Source: DATBLE01 sp046734335 (GTDB taxonomy: Bacteria > Actinomycetota > Thermoleophilia > Gaiellales > Gaiellaceae). From it: 64,000 bases of DNA. The notes beneath the pieces are model-generated. The model saw only the letters and a list, made by a program, of their open reading frames with translations, searched no databases and was not told the origin of the DNA. The translations under genes and the position numbers were made by a program. The stretch is taken from contig JBKPRA010000065.1 in NCBI GenBank assembly GCA_046734335.1, positions 1 to 64,000 of the forward strand. Direction: 5' to 3'. Shown here piece by piece: positions 1-7,913 of this stretch (its first letter is position 1; each line of letters starts with the position of its first letter).

Positions 1-358
1 GGTTCTGGAGGAAGGAGATCGCCGCCGCGTCCCAGGACAGGCGCCCGAGCGAGAAGCTTCCCGAGGTCGTCGATGAGCAGGCGCCCTTGGCCGTCGTCGT
101 GAACGTGACGCGACCGCCCGTGACGAGGTACGTGCCGCCCCACCGGCCGCGAGCAAGACGGGCGTGCTGGAGCTTGAACGTCAAGTCCTGCACGGTCCAT
201 GAATCGACGCGTCCACCCGTGCGCAGCGAGCCCGTCACCGTGCCGACGTAGGCACGCGCGAACGGCGGGCGGCCGCTCACGGAAGCGGCGACGAGCGAAG
301 GCACCGACAGCATGAGGGCGAGCGCGACGGACGTGGTGATCAGACTGCCCTTGTTCAC
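1..358 (-). CDS. Secreted hypothetical protein, 3' end outside the window
   Basis: The frame opens at a GTG (356-358) on the minus strand and stays open to the left edge, giving about 119 residues without a stop, so the C-terminus is missing. The first ~27 residues are a Sec-type signal: a lysine near the start, a hydrophobic stretch rich in Leu/Ala/Val, then small residues. The rest is Gly/Thr/Ser-rich with alternating polar and hydrophobic residues, as in an exported beta-rich domain. It lies 16 bp downstream of the Thr/Gln-rich membrane protein on the same strand, so both may be one cell-envelope operon. No family recognised. Confidence 0.6.
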   Translation of the reverse strand, partial: MNKGSLITTSVALALMLSVPSLVAASVSGRPPFARAYVGTVTGSLRTGGRVDSWTVQDLTFKLQHARLARGRWGGTYLVTGGRVTFTTTAKGACSSTTSGSFSLGRLSWDAAAISFLQN

Positions 359-374
359 CGTTCCGGCGGTGCGG

Positions 375-1025
375 CTAGGGCGAGGGGAGCGTGATCGTGA
401 TCGTGACCGGCGGCTCCGTCACGGTCTGAGTGTCCGTGACGGTGTTGGTGACCGTCTGAACCTCTGTGACGACGTTGGTCGTCGTCACGGTCGCCGTCTG
501 CACAGTGGTCACCGTCTGCGTCTGGGTCTGGACATCGGTGGTGGTGTGGTTCGCCGTCGAGACCTGCGTGATCGTATTCGGGGCCGCGGACTGCGTGACC
601 GTTTGCTGGCGTGTCTCGGTCTGGGTCTGAGTCTGGGTCTGCGTCTCGACCCGAGTGGTCGGCACGTAACTGGTGACGGCCACCGTCTTGGTCTTCCCGT
701 TCACGGTGACCACGTGGTTCTTCACGACCGGTACGCGCGTCGTCACCACCCGCCGGACGACCCGAACCCCGCCGGGCTCGGTCAGCACGCGCGTGGAGTA
801 GCGCAGATCGGTCTCGCGTTCGACCTGGGTCTGCGTATGTGACCGAATGCGTACGACCCGCTTGACCACGGGGACGACCTTCGTGACCAGCTTCCCCTTC
901 TCGCGGACCGTGATCAGCTTGTTGACCGTCGTCTCGAGCACGAGCGAATCTGCGCTGGTGCTCGCCTTGGCCGCGGTGAGGCCGTCGGCGACGAACCATC
1001 CGCCGACCAGAATCGCCGCAAGCAC
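375..1025 (-). CDS. Thr/Gln/Val-rich membrane-anchored protein (start-proximal frameshift likely)
   Basis: The readable ORF from GTG 1025 gives 216 residues: a hydrophobic segment at the very start, a mixed domain to about residue 110, then a long low-complexity tail built of TQTQ, TVT and VTT units ending in a Pro-containing tip. This suggests an exported stalk-like protein anchored by an N-terminal membrane helix. The same frame stays open upstream of GTG 1025 and encodes a plausible cytoplasmic Trp/Arg-rich leader plus the first half of the membrane helix, but has no ATG/GTG/TTG start there. A GTG at 1130-1132 with a GAGGAG ribosome site lies one base out of frame across a run of five C (1124-1128). 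One more base in that run would restore a 252-residue protein. Function unknown. Confidence 0.65.
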   Translation of the reverse strand: MLAAILVGGWFVADGLTAAKASTSADSLVLETTVNKLITVREKGKLVTKVVPVVKRVVRIRSHTQTQVERETDLRYSTRVLTEPGGVRVVRRVVTTRVPVVKNHVVTVNGKTKTVAVTSYVPTTRVETQTQTQTQTETRQQTVTQSAAPNTITQVSTANHTTTDVQTQTQTVTTVQTATVTTTNVVTEVQTVTNTVTDTQTVTEPPVTITITLPSP

Positions 1026-1132
1026 CAGACCGAGGATCGCAAGCTTGGCTGCGCGCGGCGTCCGCTGACGCCAGAGCCAGTGCCAGTAGTCGAGCTCACG
1101 CCAGTGCTGCCGCAGCGGTCTCTCCCCCTCAC

Positions 1133-1396
1133 AACCCGATTACTCCTCGAATACTAGACCCGTTCTTGACGAAAGGGAATCATCTGCTTCTCAAGGATCG
1201 ATGTTCGACTGCCGATCGCTGATGTATGCGGTCATCGCTCATCGTGGCCGCAGGCCTGGCCGGCTTGTTGCTGGGAGGAGCCGTCGGCGCCCTCTTCACG
1301 CTGGTTATCACCGACGCCGCCCTCCGTGTCGCCCCGCTCGCCCGTTCGCGATCCTGACCTGCGCCACACCCGCCACGGCTACACTGTCCTGCCCTC
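1133..1396. other. Intergenic region before tRNA-Asp, no gene supported
   Basis: I see no convincing coding signal here: short frames on the plus strand lack a ribosome site and protein-like composition. On the minus strand the region should hold the promoter and leader of the Thr/Gln-rich protein. On the plus strand a TACACT at 1380-1385 lies 11 bases before the tRNA and is a reasonable -10 box for it; no clear -35 was found. Confidence 0.4.
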
Positions 1397-1470
<74 letters not shown>

Positions 1471-1487
1471 TTTTGCTTGGCCGCGGG

Positions 1488-1793
1488 TTACGCCGGCTCG
1501 AGCTCGTCGGCGAGGGCCGTCCAGAGTGACTGGGCATCGTCTGGGAACGGCTTGCCGATGGCGGGGTGGTCCTGCCAGTGGGTGAGCGCACGGAAAACGT
1601 GCGCCTTGCCGTCCCGGTCGAGGTCGACCGGCCGGGTAGCTCCTACGTTTTCGAAGTAGAGCACGACGTGGAGCGTCCCGGGCGCGCGCTGCAAGAGCTT
1701 GAGCAGCTCGTTCCGTGTCGCCCAGGTGATCGCGACGTCCTTGCCGCCGGCGCGCACGGTCAGGCGTGCCCTCCGCAACTGTTCCCCGGCCAT
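1488..1793 (-). CDS. Small hypothetical protein, 101 aa
   Basis: The ORF starts at ATG 1793 and reads as a normal soluble protein: a basic beta-rich N-terminus with a Trp-Ala-Thr-Arg-Asn stretch, a helix with LLKLL, a beta strand (HVVLYF), then an acidic Trp/Leu-rich C-terminus. It is divergent from the SGNH-like gene 52 bp away and points toward the tRNA. No signal peptide or membrane helix. I do not recognise the family. Codon use fits the neighbours, which is the main reason to accept it. Confidence 0.6.
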   Translation of the reverse strand: MAGEQLRRARLTVRAGGKDVAITWATRNELLKLLQRAPGTLHVVLYFENVGATRPVDLDRDGKAHVFRALTHWQDHPAIGKPFPDDAQSLWTALADELEPA

Positions 1794-1845
1794 CTTCGCA
1801 GCCTAGCCTCAGCCTTGCGCTCCGATCACGGCATCCTTATCGGCG

Positions 1846-2433
1846 ATGGCCGTGTATCTCGCCCTGGGGGACAGCATCTCCATCGACGACTACACCGGCG
1901 TACGCGGCGGCGGAGCGCCGTCCCAGCTCGCGGGCACGCTCGGCCTCGACCTCGTCGACCTGACCCGCGACGGCAACACGACGCAGGGCGTCCTCACCGA
2001 CCTCGCCCGGGCACCAGCTGCCGCGGCCGTCGTGACGCTGACCGCCGGCGGCAACGACCTGCTCCTTGGTCACCTCCCGCGCGCGATCCTGCGCCGACTT
2101 CAGCAGATCGCCGAGCCGATCCAGTTGTTTCGCGCCCGCGTCGTCGTCAACACGATCTACGACCCGAGCGACGGCGACAACGACGCCGGACGGCGCGAAA
2201 TGGGCCTATCCCGGTTCGCGGCGATCGAGCTCCGACGGCGGCTGAACGCGGTCAACGGCGGCATCGTCAAGCTGGCCCGCGAACACGGCTTTCTGCTCGC
2301 CGATCTCGAGCGGCTCTTCCACGGACACGGAGTCGCCTCCGACGAACCGTGGTTCGTCAACGTCATCGAGCCGAACCTCGCCGGCGCCACCGCCATCGCC
2401 GAGCACTGGCACGAACTGCTGACGTCGCGATAG
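1846..2433 (+). CDS. SGNH/GDSL-type hydrolase-like protein with altered block V
   Basis: The 195-residue protein has the SGNH fold signature. Block I is GDSIS with the would-be nucleophile Ser10, and block III is GGND near residue 69, the oxyanion-hole Asn motif. Family members are esterases or lipases acting on small esters or acyl groups. In block V, where the family has Asp-x-x-His-Pro-Asn, this protein reads N-V-I-E-P-N, so the general-base His and its Asp appear replaced by Glu and Asn. Either catalysis is changed or the protein is a non-catalytic relative. No signal peptide, so probably cytoplasmic. Start ATG 1846. Confidence 0.8.
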   Translation: MAVYLALGDSISIDDYTGVRGGGAPSQLAGTLGLDLVDLTRDGNTTQGVLTDLARAPAAAAVVTLTAGGNDLLLGHLPRAILRRLQQIAEPIQLFRARVVVNTIYDPSDGDNDAGRREMGLSRFAAIELRRRLNAVNGGIVKLAREHGFLLADLERLFHGHGVASDEPWFVNVIEPNLAGATAIAEHWHELLTSR

Positions 2434-2778
2434 AACCACAGGCTCCAGAGGACCGCGGCAACTCATGGGCTCAGACCGGCGGTGTCTCGACCTGGGGCGG
2501 CGGCGTCTCCGGCTTGGGCTTCGGCCTCTCGTCACCTCGGTGGATCCACCGATAGGGCACGCGTAAGCAGTCGAGCGGTCTACTGGGTTGACCCTACCCG
2601 CTGGTCGCGGCGGACTTGGCAGCGTCCGCCGACGGGAGCACGCCGTCCGGGGTCATGTGGTCGACCATCTTCGGCAACGCCTTGCTGAGCTGCTCGGCCG
2701 CCTTTCGATGCTGACCTCTAGCTCGATCTGCAAGGGGCCACTGGGCACCCCGGATCGTGGGCTTCCTACACTTTCGTC
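2434..2778. other. Intergenic stretch between SGNH-like protein and methyltransferase
   Basis: No large gene is supported here. The only protein-like reading is a 29-residue Pro-rich minus-strand ORF at 2471-2560, listed separately. The rest (2561-2778) shows no clear promoter, terminator or repeat. The promoter of the methyltransferase that starts at 2779 should lie in its right part. Confidence 0.35.
2471..2560 (-). CDS. Possible 29-residue Pro-rich small protein
   Basis: Reading from GTG 2560 gives a peptide beginning VPYRWIHRGDERPKPKPET and ending in a Pro/Thr/Val tail. An aromatic, basic head followed by alternating Pro-Lys and Pro-Glu looks non-random and differs in composition from the Arg-rich noise of the other frames. 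The frame is open for 11 more codons upstream, to a TAG, without another usual start. There is no good ribosome site. It could be a true micro-gene, the tail of a decayed gene, or chance. Confidence 0.3.
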   Translation of the reverse strand: MPYRWIHRGDERPKPKPETPPPQVETPPV

Positions 2779-3588
2779 GTGCCCGACGTCTACCTGACGA
2801 TCGGCGAGGCCGAGCCTGCGGTCATCGAGGAGCTCGCACGGGTCCTGGAGTTGCGGGCAGCCGATCCGCAGCAGCAGGCGATGCGAGACGCGTACCTCGC
2901 CGACCTCGACCTCGACGACGGAACGCGCACGCTCGAGGTGGGCTGCGGGACAGGAGCGGTTACCCGCGCGCTCGCCTCGCTCCCCGCCACCGGGTCGGTC
3001 GTCGGGGTGGATCCCTCGCCGGGGTTCCTCGTGGTCGCCCGGGAGCTGTCCGCGGGCATCCCGAACCTCGACTTCCTCGAGGGGGACGCGAAGGCGCTGC
3101 CGTTCGACGACGGATCGTTCGACGCCGTCGTCTTCCACACGACGCTGTGCCACGTTCCCGACCCTGACGTCGCCCTGGGCGAGGCCTTCCGGGTGCTCGG
3201 GACCGGGGGAAGGCTCGCCGTGTTCGACGGCGACTACGCGACAGTCACGTGCGCGTCCGGGCACGCGGACCCATTGCAGGCGCTCGTCGACGCGATGATG
3301 GAAACGCACGTCTACGACCGCTGGTTCGCGCGTCGGTTGCCGCAGCTCGTGCTCGAGGCCGGCTTCGAGGTCGAGCTGCTGCGTGGCCACAGCTACGTCG
3401 AGGCGCCGTCCTCCGCCGGCTACATGCTCGCGCTGGTCGACCGAGGCGCGGCCTCGCTGACCGGCTCCGGGATGATCGGCGAGGAGACGGCCGATGCGAT
3501 GAGAGCCGAGGCTCGACGCCGGTCGGACGCCGGCGAGTTCTTCGGCCATATCGCCTACGTCAGCGTCGTTGCCCGCAAGCCCGCCTGA
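2779..3588 (+). CDS. Class I SAM-dependent methyltransferase
   Basis: This 269-residue protein has the standard Rossmann methyltransferase order: motif I LEVGCGTGAVT near residue 52, an acidic residue ending strand 2 (VVGVDPSPG), motif II EGDAKALPFDDGSFDAVV, and post-motif VLGTGGRLAVFDGDY. It transfers a methyl group from S-adenosylmethionine; the acceptor cannot be told from sequence. The C-terminal third resembles small-molecule (UbiE/Methyltransf_11-like) enzymes. The start is GTG 2779, since the next in-frame start would remove conserved N-terminal sequence. Stand-alone gene, convergent with the flavin oxidoreductase. Confidence 0.85.
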   Translation: MPDVYLTIGEAEPAVIEELARVLELRAADPQQQAMRDAYLADLDLDDGTRTLEVGCGTGAVTRALASLPATGSVVGVDPSPGFLVVARELSAGIPNLDFLEGDAKALPFDDGSFDAVVFHTTLCHVPDPDVALGEAFRVLGTGGRLAVFDGDYATVTCASGHADPLQALVDAMMETHVYDRWFARRLPQLVLEAGFEVELLRGHSYVEAPSSAGYMLALVDRGAASLTGSGMIGEETADAMRAEARRRSDAGEFFGHIAYVSVVARKPA

Positions 3589-3681
3589 GTCCCCGCGTCA
3601 GAGCTCGAACGCGACGGGACCGTGTCGCTTGGTGGTGGGTGACCGCGGTGACCCGCGGGCACCCACCGCACCTTCCCGCCG

Positions 3682-5067
3682 CTACGAGGGGCGGATGTTC
3701 TGGTTTACGTGGAAGAGATTGTCCGGGTCGTACTTCCGCTTGACCTCGACCAGGCGATCGAAGTTTCCGCGGTACGTCGCCTGGATCCGATCGTCACCCT
3801 CCTCCATCATCATGTTCACGTAGGCGCCGCCCATCGAGTGCGGGTGGAGCGCCTCCCAGTAGTCGACCGTCCACTCTTTTAGATCGTCCGCCGTGGCGGG
3901 ATCCGGGTCGACGCCGACCATCACCTGGCCCCACTTGGCATCGCGATACGCCCACGCGGTCGCGTCTGACGCCACCCGTGACGCCGCGCCGTCGACCGGG
4001 TAGAGGTGCATGGTCGACTTCGGGGTCGGGAGCCGGTGGGCGAACTCGACGTGAGCCTCGACCGCCTCGTCCGAGAGTCGGTCGAAGAAGTCCGCCCGCC
4101 AGTACCACTGGTCACCTGCGGGGTAGAGCGGATCGAACGCCGAATTCAGCGCCCCCACCGGCATCGTCATCAGGCCGTCGAGATCGGGCCGCAGCGCGCG
4201 GACCGGCGCGAACGCCTCGTCGGCGTCCTCCTGGGCGCCCGCCCAGCACCAGACAACGCCGCAGACCTTCTGCAGCTGCAGCTCATCCGGGAACGGCGGC
4301 ACCGGCGGCACGGTCAGGAACGCGAACCACCCGTTCAGCTCGTCCGCCGCCGCCGGCAGGAAATCGCGGTACCAGCGGAGGATCTCGGGCGCACGTTCGA
4401 GCGTCCAGAGCGTCGGCCCCGCGACGACGGCGGGAACCGGGCTCAGGCGGAACGTGAACGCCGTGACGACGCCGAAGTTCCCGCCTCCACCCCTCAACGC
4501 CCAGAAGAGATCCTCGTGCTCGTTCTCGCTCGCACGCACCAGCGACCCGTCGGCGAGCACGACGTCGAACGCCAGCACGTTGTCGATCGAGAGGCCGAAC
4601 TTGCGCGTCAGGTTGCCGATTCCGCCACCGAGCGTGAGGCCGCCGACGCCGGTCGTGGAGATGATCCCGAACGGCGCGGCGACCCCGAATCCCCCGGTCG
4701 CGTGGTCGACGTCGCTGACCAGGCTGCCGCCCAGCACGCGCGCCGTCGTCAGGTCCGGATCGACGATCACGCCGCGCATCGCCGAGAGGTCGATCATCAG
4801 CCCGTCGTCCACGCTGCCCAGGCCGGGCCCGTTGTGCCCGCCGCCCCGGATCGCCAGATCGATCCCGGACTCGCGGGCAAAGCCGACCGCCTGGGTCACG
4901 TCGGCGGCGTCCGAGCACCGCGCGATCAGGCGCGGGCGCTTGTCGATCATCGCGTTGTAGAGCTTCCGTGCCTCCTCGTACTCGGGATGGTCGGTGTCGA
5001 GCACCTCGCCCCGCAACCGGCTCTGGAGCTCAACGGTGAGCTCGTCCGTCGAGGTCATCGTGGCCAT
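3682..5067 (-). CDS. FAD-linked oxidoreductase, berberine-bridge/PCMH type
   Basis: The 461-residue protein has an N-terminal FAD-binding PCMH domain (about 45-215) with the flavinylation motif IRGGGHN, in which His78 should bind the FAD covalently. The second, cysteinyl attachment site of bicovalent relatives is absent (the loop reads GIISTTGVGG), so single linkage is expected. The C-terminal BBE motif YDPDNLFHVNQNI closes the protein. Such enzymes oxidise sugars, alcohols or secondary metabolites using O2. Start ATG 5067 follows a strong GAGGAGG site. It is divergent from a TetR regulator, with a palindrome between them, so it is probably that regulator's target. Substrate unknown. Confidence 0.88.
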   Translation of the reverse strand: MATMTSTDELTVELQSRLRGEVLDTDHPEYEEARKLYNAMIDKRPRLIARCSDAADVTQAVGFARESGIDLAIRGGGHNGPGLGSVDDGLMIDLSAMRGVIVDPDLTTARVLGGSLVSDVDHATGGFGVAAPFGIISTTGVGGLTLGGGIGNLTRKFGLSIDNVLAFDVVLADGSLVRASENEHEDLFWALRGGGGNFGVVTAFTFRLSPVPAVVAGPTLWTLERAPEILRWYRDFLPAAADELNGWFAFLTVPPVPPFPDELQLQKVCGVVWCWAGAQEDADEAFAPVRALRPDLDGLMTMPVGALNSAFDPLYPAGDQWYWRADFFDRLSDEAVEAHVEFAHRLPTPKSTMHLYPVDGAASRVASDATAWAYRDAKWGQVMVGVDPDPATADDLKEWTVDYWEALHPHSMGGAYVNMMMEEGDDRIQATYRGNFDRLVEVKRKYDPDNLFHVNQNIRPS

Positions 5068-5089
5068 TTGAACCTCCTCAAAGTATTTG

Positions 5090-5103
5090 GTCGGTCGACC
5101 GAC
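5090..5103. promoter_or_regulatory. Perfect 14-bp palindrome, probable TetR operator
   Basis: GTCGGTCGACCGAC is a perfect palindrome centred in the 60-bp gap between the divergent flavin oxidoreductase (start 5067) and TetR gene (start 5128). AT-rich sequence flanks both sides. Size and position fit a TetR-family operator controlling both genes. This is inference from layout; no known consensus was matched. Confidence 0.65.
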
Positions 5104-5127
5104 AAATAATGCGATAAGCTCTCTTGC

Positions 5128-5766
5128 GTGTCAAGCGAGGCGAAGGCGGTCGACCTGCGCAAGGCTCGGGGCGAGGACACACGGCTGCAGATTCTCGACG
5201 CAGCGCGAGCCGAGCTGGCAGAGCATGGGGCCGCGGGAACGACGACGCGATCGATCGCCGAACGGGCCGGGGTACGGCTCTCTCTCGTCCACTACCACTT
5301 CGGCGGCAAGCAGCAGCTACTCGCGGCCGTGCTCGACCGGGAGAACGAGCGCCTGCTCGAGCGGCAGCGGCAGCTTTTTGCCGGCCCGGACTCCCTGGCC
5401 GAAAAGTGGCGCACCGCCTGCGCCTACCTGCGCGAGGACGTCGGCTCGGGATACGTGCGCATCCTCTGGGAGCTCTGGGCCGGCGGGCTCGCCGATCCGG
5501 AGCTGGCGGCTCGCTGGCGATTGGCGCTCGCCGGGTGGCGGCAGCTCCTGACGAAGGTGGCCTCGGAGTGGACGGAGGAGCACGATGTCGAGCTGCCCAT
5601 CCCGCCCCGTGCACTTGCGGTGCTGGTCGGCAACGCGTTCCTGGGCGCGGAGGCCGAGATCCTCGCCGGCATCGACGAGCACGAGGCCCCGCACCACGAG
5701 GCACTCGAGAGCGTCGCGAAGCTGATCGAATGGGCTGAGAGGAGGAATGATGGCGACCGTCGCTGA
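5128..5766 (+). CDS. TetR/AcrR-family transcriptional regulator
   Basis: The 212-residue protein has an N-terminal TetR helix-turn-helix (about residues 18-64: RLQILDAARAELAEHG, then RSIAERAGV and LVHYHFGGKQQLL) and an all-helical ligand-binding C-terminal domain. It should repress in the absence of a small effector. It starts at GTG 5128, 24 bp after the palindrome at 5090-5103, and has no clear ribosome site. Its 3' end overlaps the hydrolase-glycosyltransferase gene by 17 bp, so regulator and fusion enzyme are cotranscribed. The divergent flavin oxidoreductase and the fusion enzyme are its likely targets. Confidence 0.9.
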   Translation: MSSEAKAVDLRKARGEDTRLQILDAARAELAEHGAAGTTTRSIAERAGVRLSLVHYHFGGKQQLLAAVLDRENERLLERQRQLFAGPDSLAEKWRTACAYLREDVGSGYVRILWELWAGGLADPELAARWRLALAGWRQLLTKVASEWTEEHDVELPIPPRALAVLVGNAFLGAEAEILAGIDEHEAPHHEALESVAKLIEWAERRNDGDRR

Positions 5767-7879
5767 TGCGACGTGGGCCGAGCAGAGCCGCGCTGTCTAT
5801 CCGGACGCCGAAGGCTACGTCGAGAGAGACGGCGTCCGCGTCTTCTACGAGGTCTACGGCCGAGGAGAACCGACCGTGCTCTTCCTGCCGACGTGGTCGA
5901 TCATGCATTCACGCGGCTGGAAGATGCAGATTCCCTACTTTGCGCGCCACTGCCGCGTGGTCACCTTCGACGGGCGGGGGAACGGGAGATCCGATCGCCC
6001 GTCCGACCCCGAGGCCTACGTGGAAACCGAGTTCGCCGCCGATGCGGTGGCGGTGATGGACGCCACGGAGACCGATCGAGCAGTGCTCGTCTCGCTTTCC
6101 CGGGGCGCCGAGCGATCGCTCCACATCGGCGCCGGCCATCCCGATCGCATCGCAGGGATGGTGTTCATCGCGCCGGCCCTTCCCCTCCCCCCGGCCACGC
6201 CACGCGCAAGTGCGGAGCAGGCGTTCGTGACGCCGCTCGAGTCCTACGACGGCTGGGAGAAATGGAACAAGCACTACTGGCTCGACCGGTACGAGGACTT
6301 CGTCGAATTCTTCTTCTCGCAGGTCTTCACCGAGCCCCACTCGACCAAGCAGCGCGAAGACGCCGTCGGCTGGGCGCTGGACACGGACGCAGAGACGCTC
6401 GTCGCCACTCAGCTCGCGCAACGTCTTCAGGACGAAGCCGGCGTGCGCGCGCTGGCCGCCCACATCCACTGGCCGGTCCTTGTCATCCACGGCCGCGACG
6501 ACGCCGTCCGGCCCCACGACTCCGGCGCGGCGTTCGCCGAGCTGGCCGCGGGAACCTTCGTCTCCCTGGAGGGCTCGGGCCACTGCCCACAGGCGCGTGA
6601 CCCGGTGAAGGTGAATCTGCTCCTGCGCGATTTCATCGCGCCACTCCGGCCGTCACGCTGGGCACGCGGCAGGACACGCCCCAAGCGCGCTCTGTACATC
6701 TCGTCGCCGATCGGGCTCGGGCACGCGCGCCGCGACGTCGCGATCGTCGACGAGCTGCGCAAGCTCCACCCCGGCCTCGAGGTCGACTGGCTGGCCCAGC
6801 ACCCGGTCACGGCGGTGCTGGAGGCCCGCGGCGAGCGGATCCACGCTGCGAGCGCGCAGCTCGCGAACGAGTCGCGGCACATCGAATCCGAGTCGGCCGA
6901 GCACGACCTGCACTGCTTCCAGGCCTGGCGGAGGATGGACGAGATCCTCCTCGCCAACTTCATGGTCTTCCACGACCTGGTCCGAGACGAGGCGTACGAC
7001 CTCTGGATCGGCGACGAGGCCTGGGAGCTCGACTACTACCTCCACGAGAACCCGGAGCAAAAGAGCGCCGCCTACGTGTGGCTGACCGACTTCGTCGGCT
7101 GGCTACCGATGCCCGACGGCGGGGAGCACGAGGCGTTCCTCACGGCCGACTACAACGCGGAGATGATCGAGCACATCGCGCGCTACCCGCGCCTTCGCGA
7201 CCGGGCGATCTTCGTGGGCGACGCCGACGACGTCGTGCCGGACCGCTTCGGGGCAGGGCTGCCGACGATCCGCGACTGGACCGAGCAGCACTACGACTTC
7301 GCCGGCTACGTGACCGGCTTCGATCCGGCGGAGTTCGCCGACCGCGAGCGCCTCCGCGCAGAGCTCGGCTTCGGCGGCCGCGAACGCGTCTGCGTCGTCA
7401 CCGTCGGCGGCTCGGGTGTCGGCGCGGACCTCTTGCGCCGCGTCATCGACGCGTTCCCGGAGGCGAGGCAGCGCGTCCCCGACCTGAGGATGATCGTCGT
7501 CGCCGGGCCACGGATCGACCCGGCGTCGCTTCAGGCCCACGACGGGCTCGAGGTTCGGGCCTACGTCAACGACCTCTACCGCGTTCTCGCCGCGTGCGAC
7601 CTCGCCGTTGTGCAGGGTGGCCTGACGACGTCGATGGAGCTGACCGCGAACGGCCGGCCGTTCATCTACTTCCCGCTCGGCCACCACTTCGAGCAGAACT
7701 TCCACGTACGGCACCGGCTCGAGCGCTACGGGGCGGGGCGAGCGATGGACTTCGCCGCCGACGGGCCCGAGGCGATCGCCGCCGCCATCGCGGAGGAGAT
7801 CGGCCGCGAGGTGGACTACCGGCCGGTGGACCCCCGCGGCGCGGCCAGGGCAGCCTCGCTGATCGCCGAGCTGCTCTGA
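5750..7879 (+). CDS. Two-domain fusion: alpha/beta hydrolase + GT-B glycosyltransferase
   Basis: About 709 residues. Residues 20-290 form an alpha/beta-hydrolase: strand LFLPTW, nucleophile elbow S-L-S-R-G with Ser117, acid region IHGRDDAV, and the catalytic His in GSGHCPQ. From about residue 305 a MurG/UGT-like glycosyltransferase begins with SPIGLGHARRDVAI (a nucleotide-sugar transferase N-terminal loop) and ends with the donor-binding segment VVQGGLTTSMELTANGRP. The two chains are joined by a short Arg-rich linker with no stop. ATG 5750 sits better behind the GGAGG site than ATG 5747. It overlaps the TetR gene and probably modifies the same small molecule the regulator senses. Substrate not known. 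Confidence 0.85.
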   Translation: MATVADATWAEQSRAVYPDAEGYVERDGVRVFYEVYGRGEPTVLFLPTWSIMHSRGWKMQIPYFARHCRVVTFDGRGNGRSDRPSDPEAYVETEFAADAVAVMDATETDRAVLVSLSRGAERSLHIGAGHPDRIAGMVFIAPALPLPPATPRASAEQAFVTPLESYDGWEKWNKHYWLDRYEDFVEFFFSQVFTEPHSTKQREDAVGWALDTDAETLVATQLAQRLQDEAGVRALAAHIHWPVLVIHGRDDAVRPHDSGAAFAELAAGTFVSLEGSGHCPQARDPVKVNLLLRDFIAPLRPSRWARGRTRPKRALYISSPIGLGHARRDVAIVDELRKLHPGLEVDWLAQHPVTAVLEARGERIHAASAQLANESRHIESESAEHDLHCFQAWRRMDEILLANFMVFHDLVRDEAYDLWIGDEAWELDYYLHENPEQKSAAYVWLTDFVGWLPMPDGGEHEAFLTADYNAEMIEHIARYPRLRDRAIFVGDADDVVPDRFGAGLPTIRDWTEQHYDFAGYVTGFDPAEFADRERLRAELGFGGRERVCVVTVGGSGVGADLLRRVIDAFPEARQRVPDLRMIVVAGPRIDPASLQAHDGLEVRAYVNDLYRVLAACDLAVVQGGLTTSMELTANGRPFIYFPLGHHFEQNFHVRHRLERYGAGRAMDFAADGPEAIAAAIAEEIGREVDYRPVDPRGAARAASLIAELL

Positions 7880-7913
7880 GCCTCGAGTCGCCGGTCTCGA
7901 CGCGGCGGCAGCC

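Noticed and set aside
460..700. Tandem-looking DNA repeats in the Thr/Gln-rich gene considered as a repeat array
   Set aside because: The periodicity comes from TQTQ/TVT coding repeats in an open frame; spacing is irregular and there are no spacers, so it is neither CRISPR nor a microsatellite.
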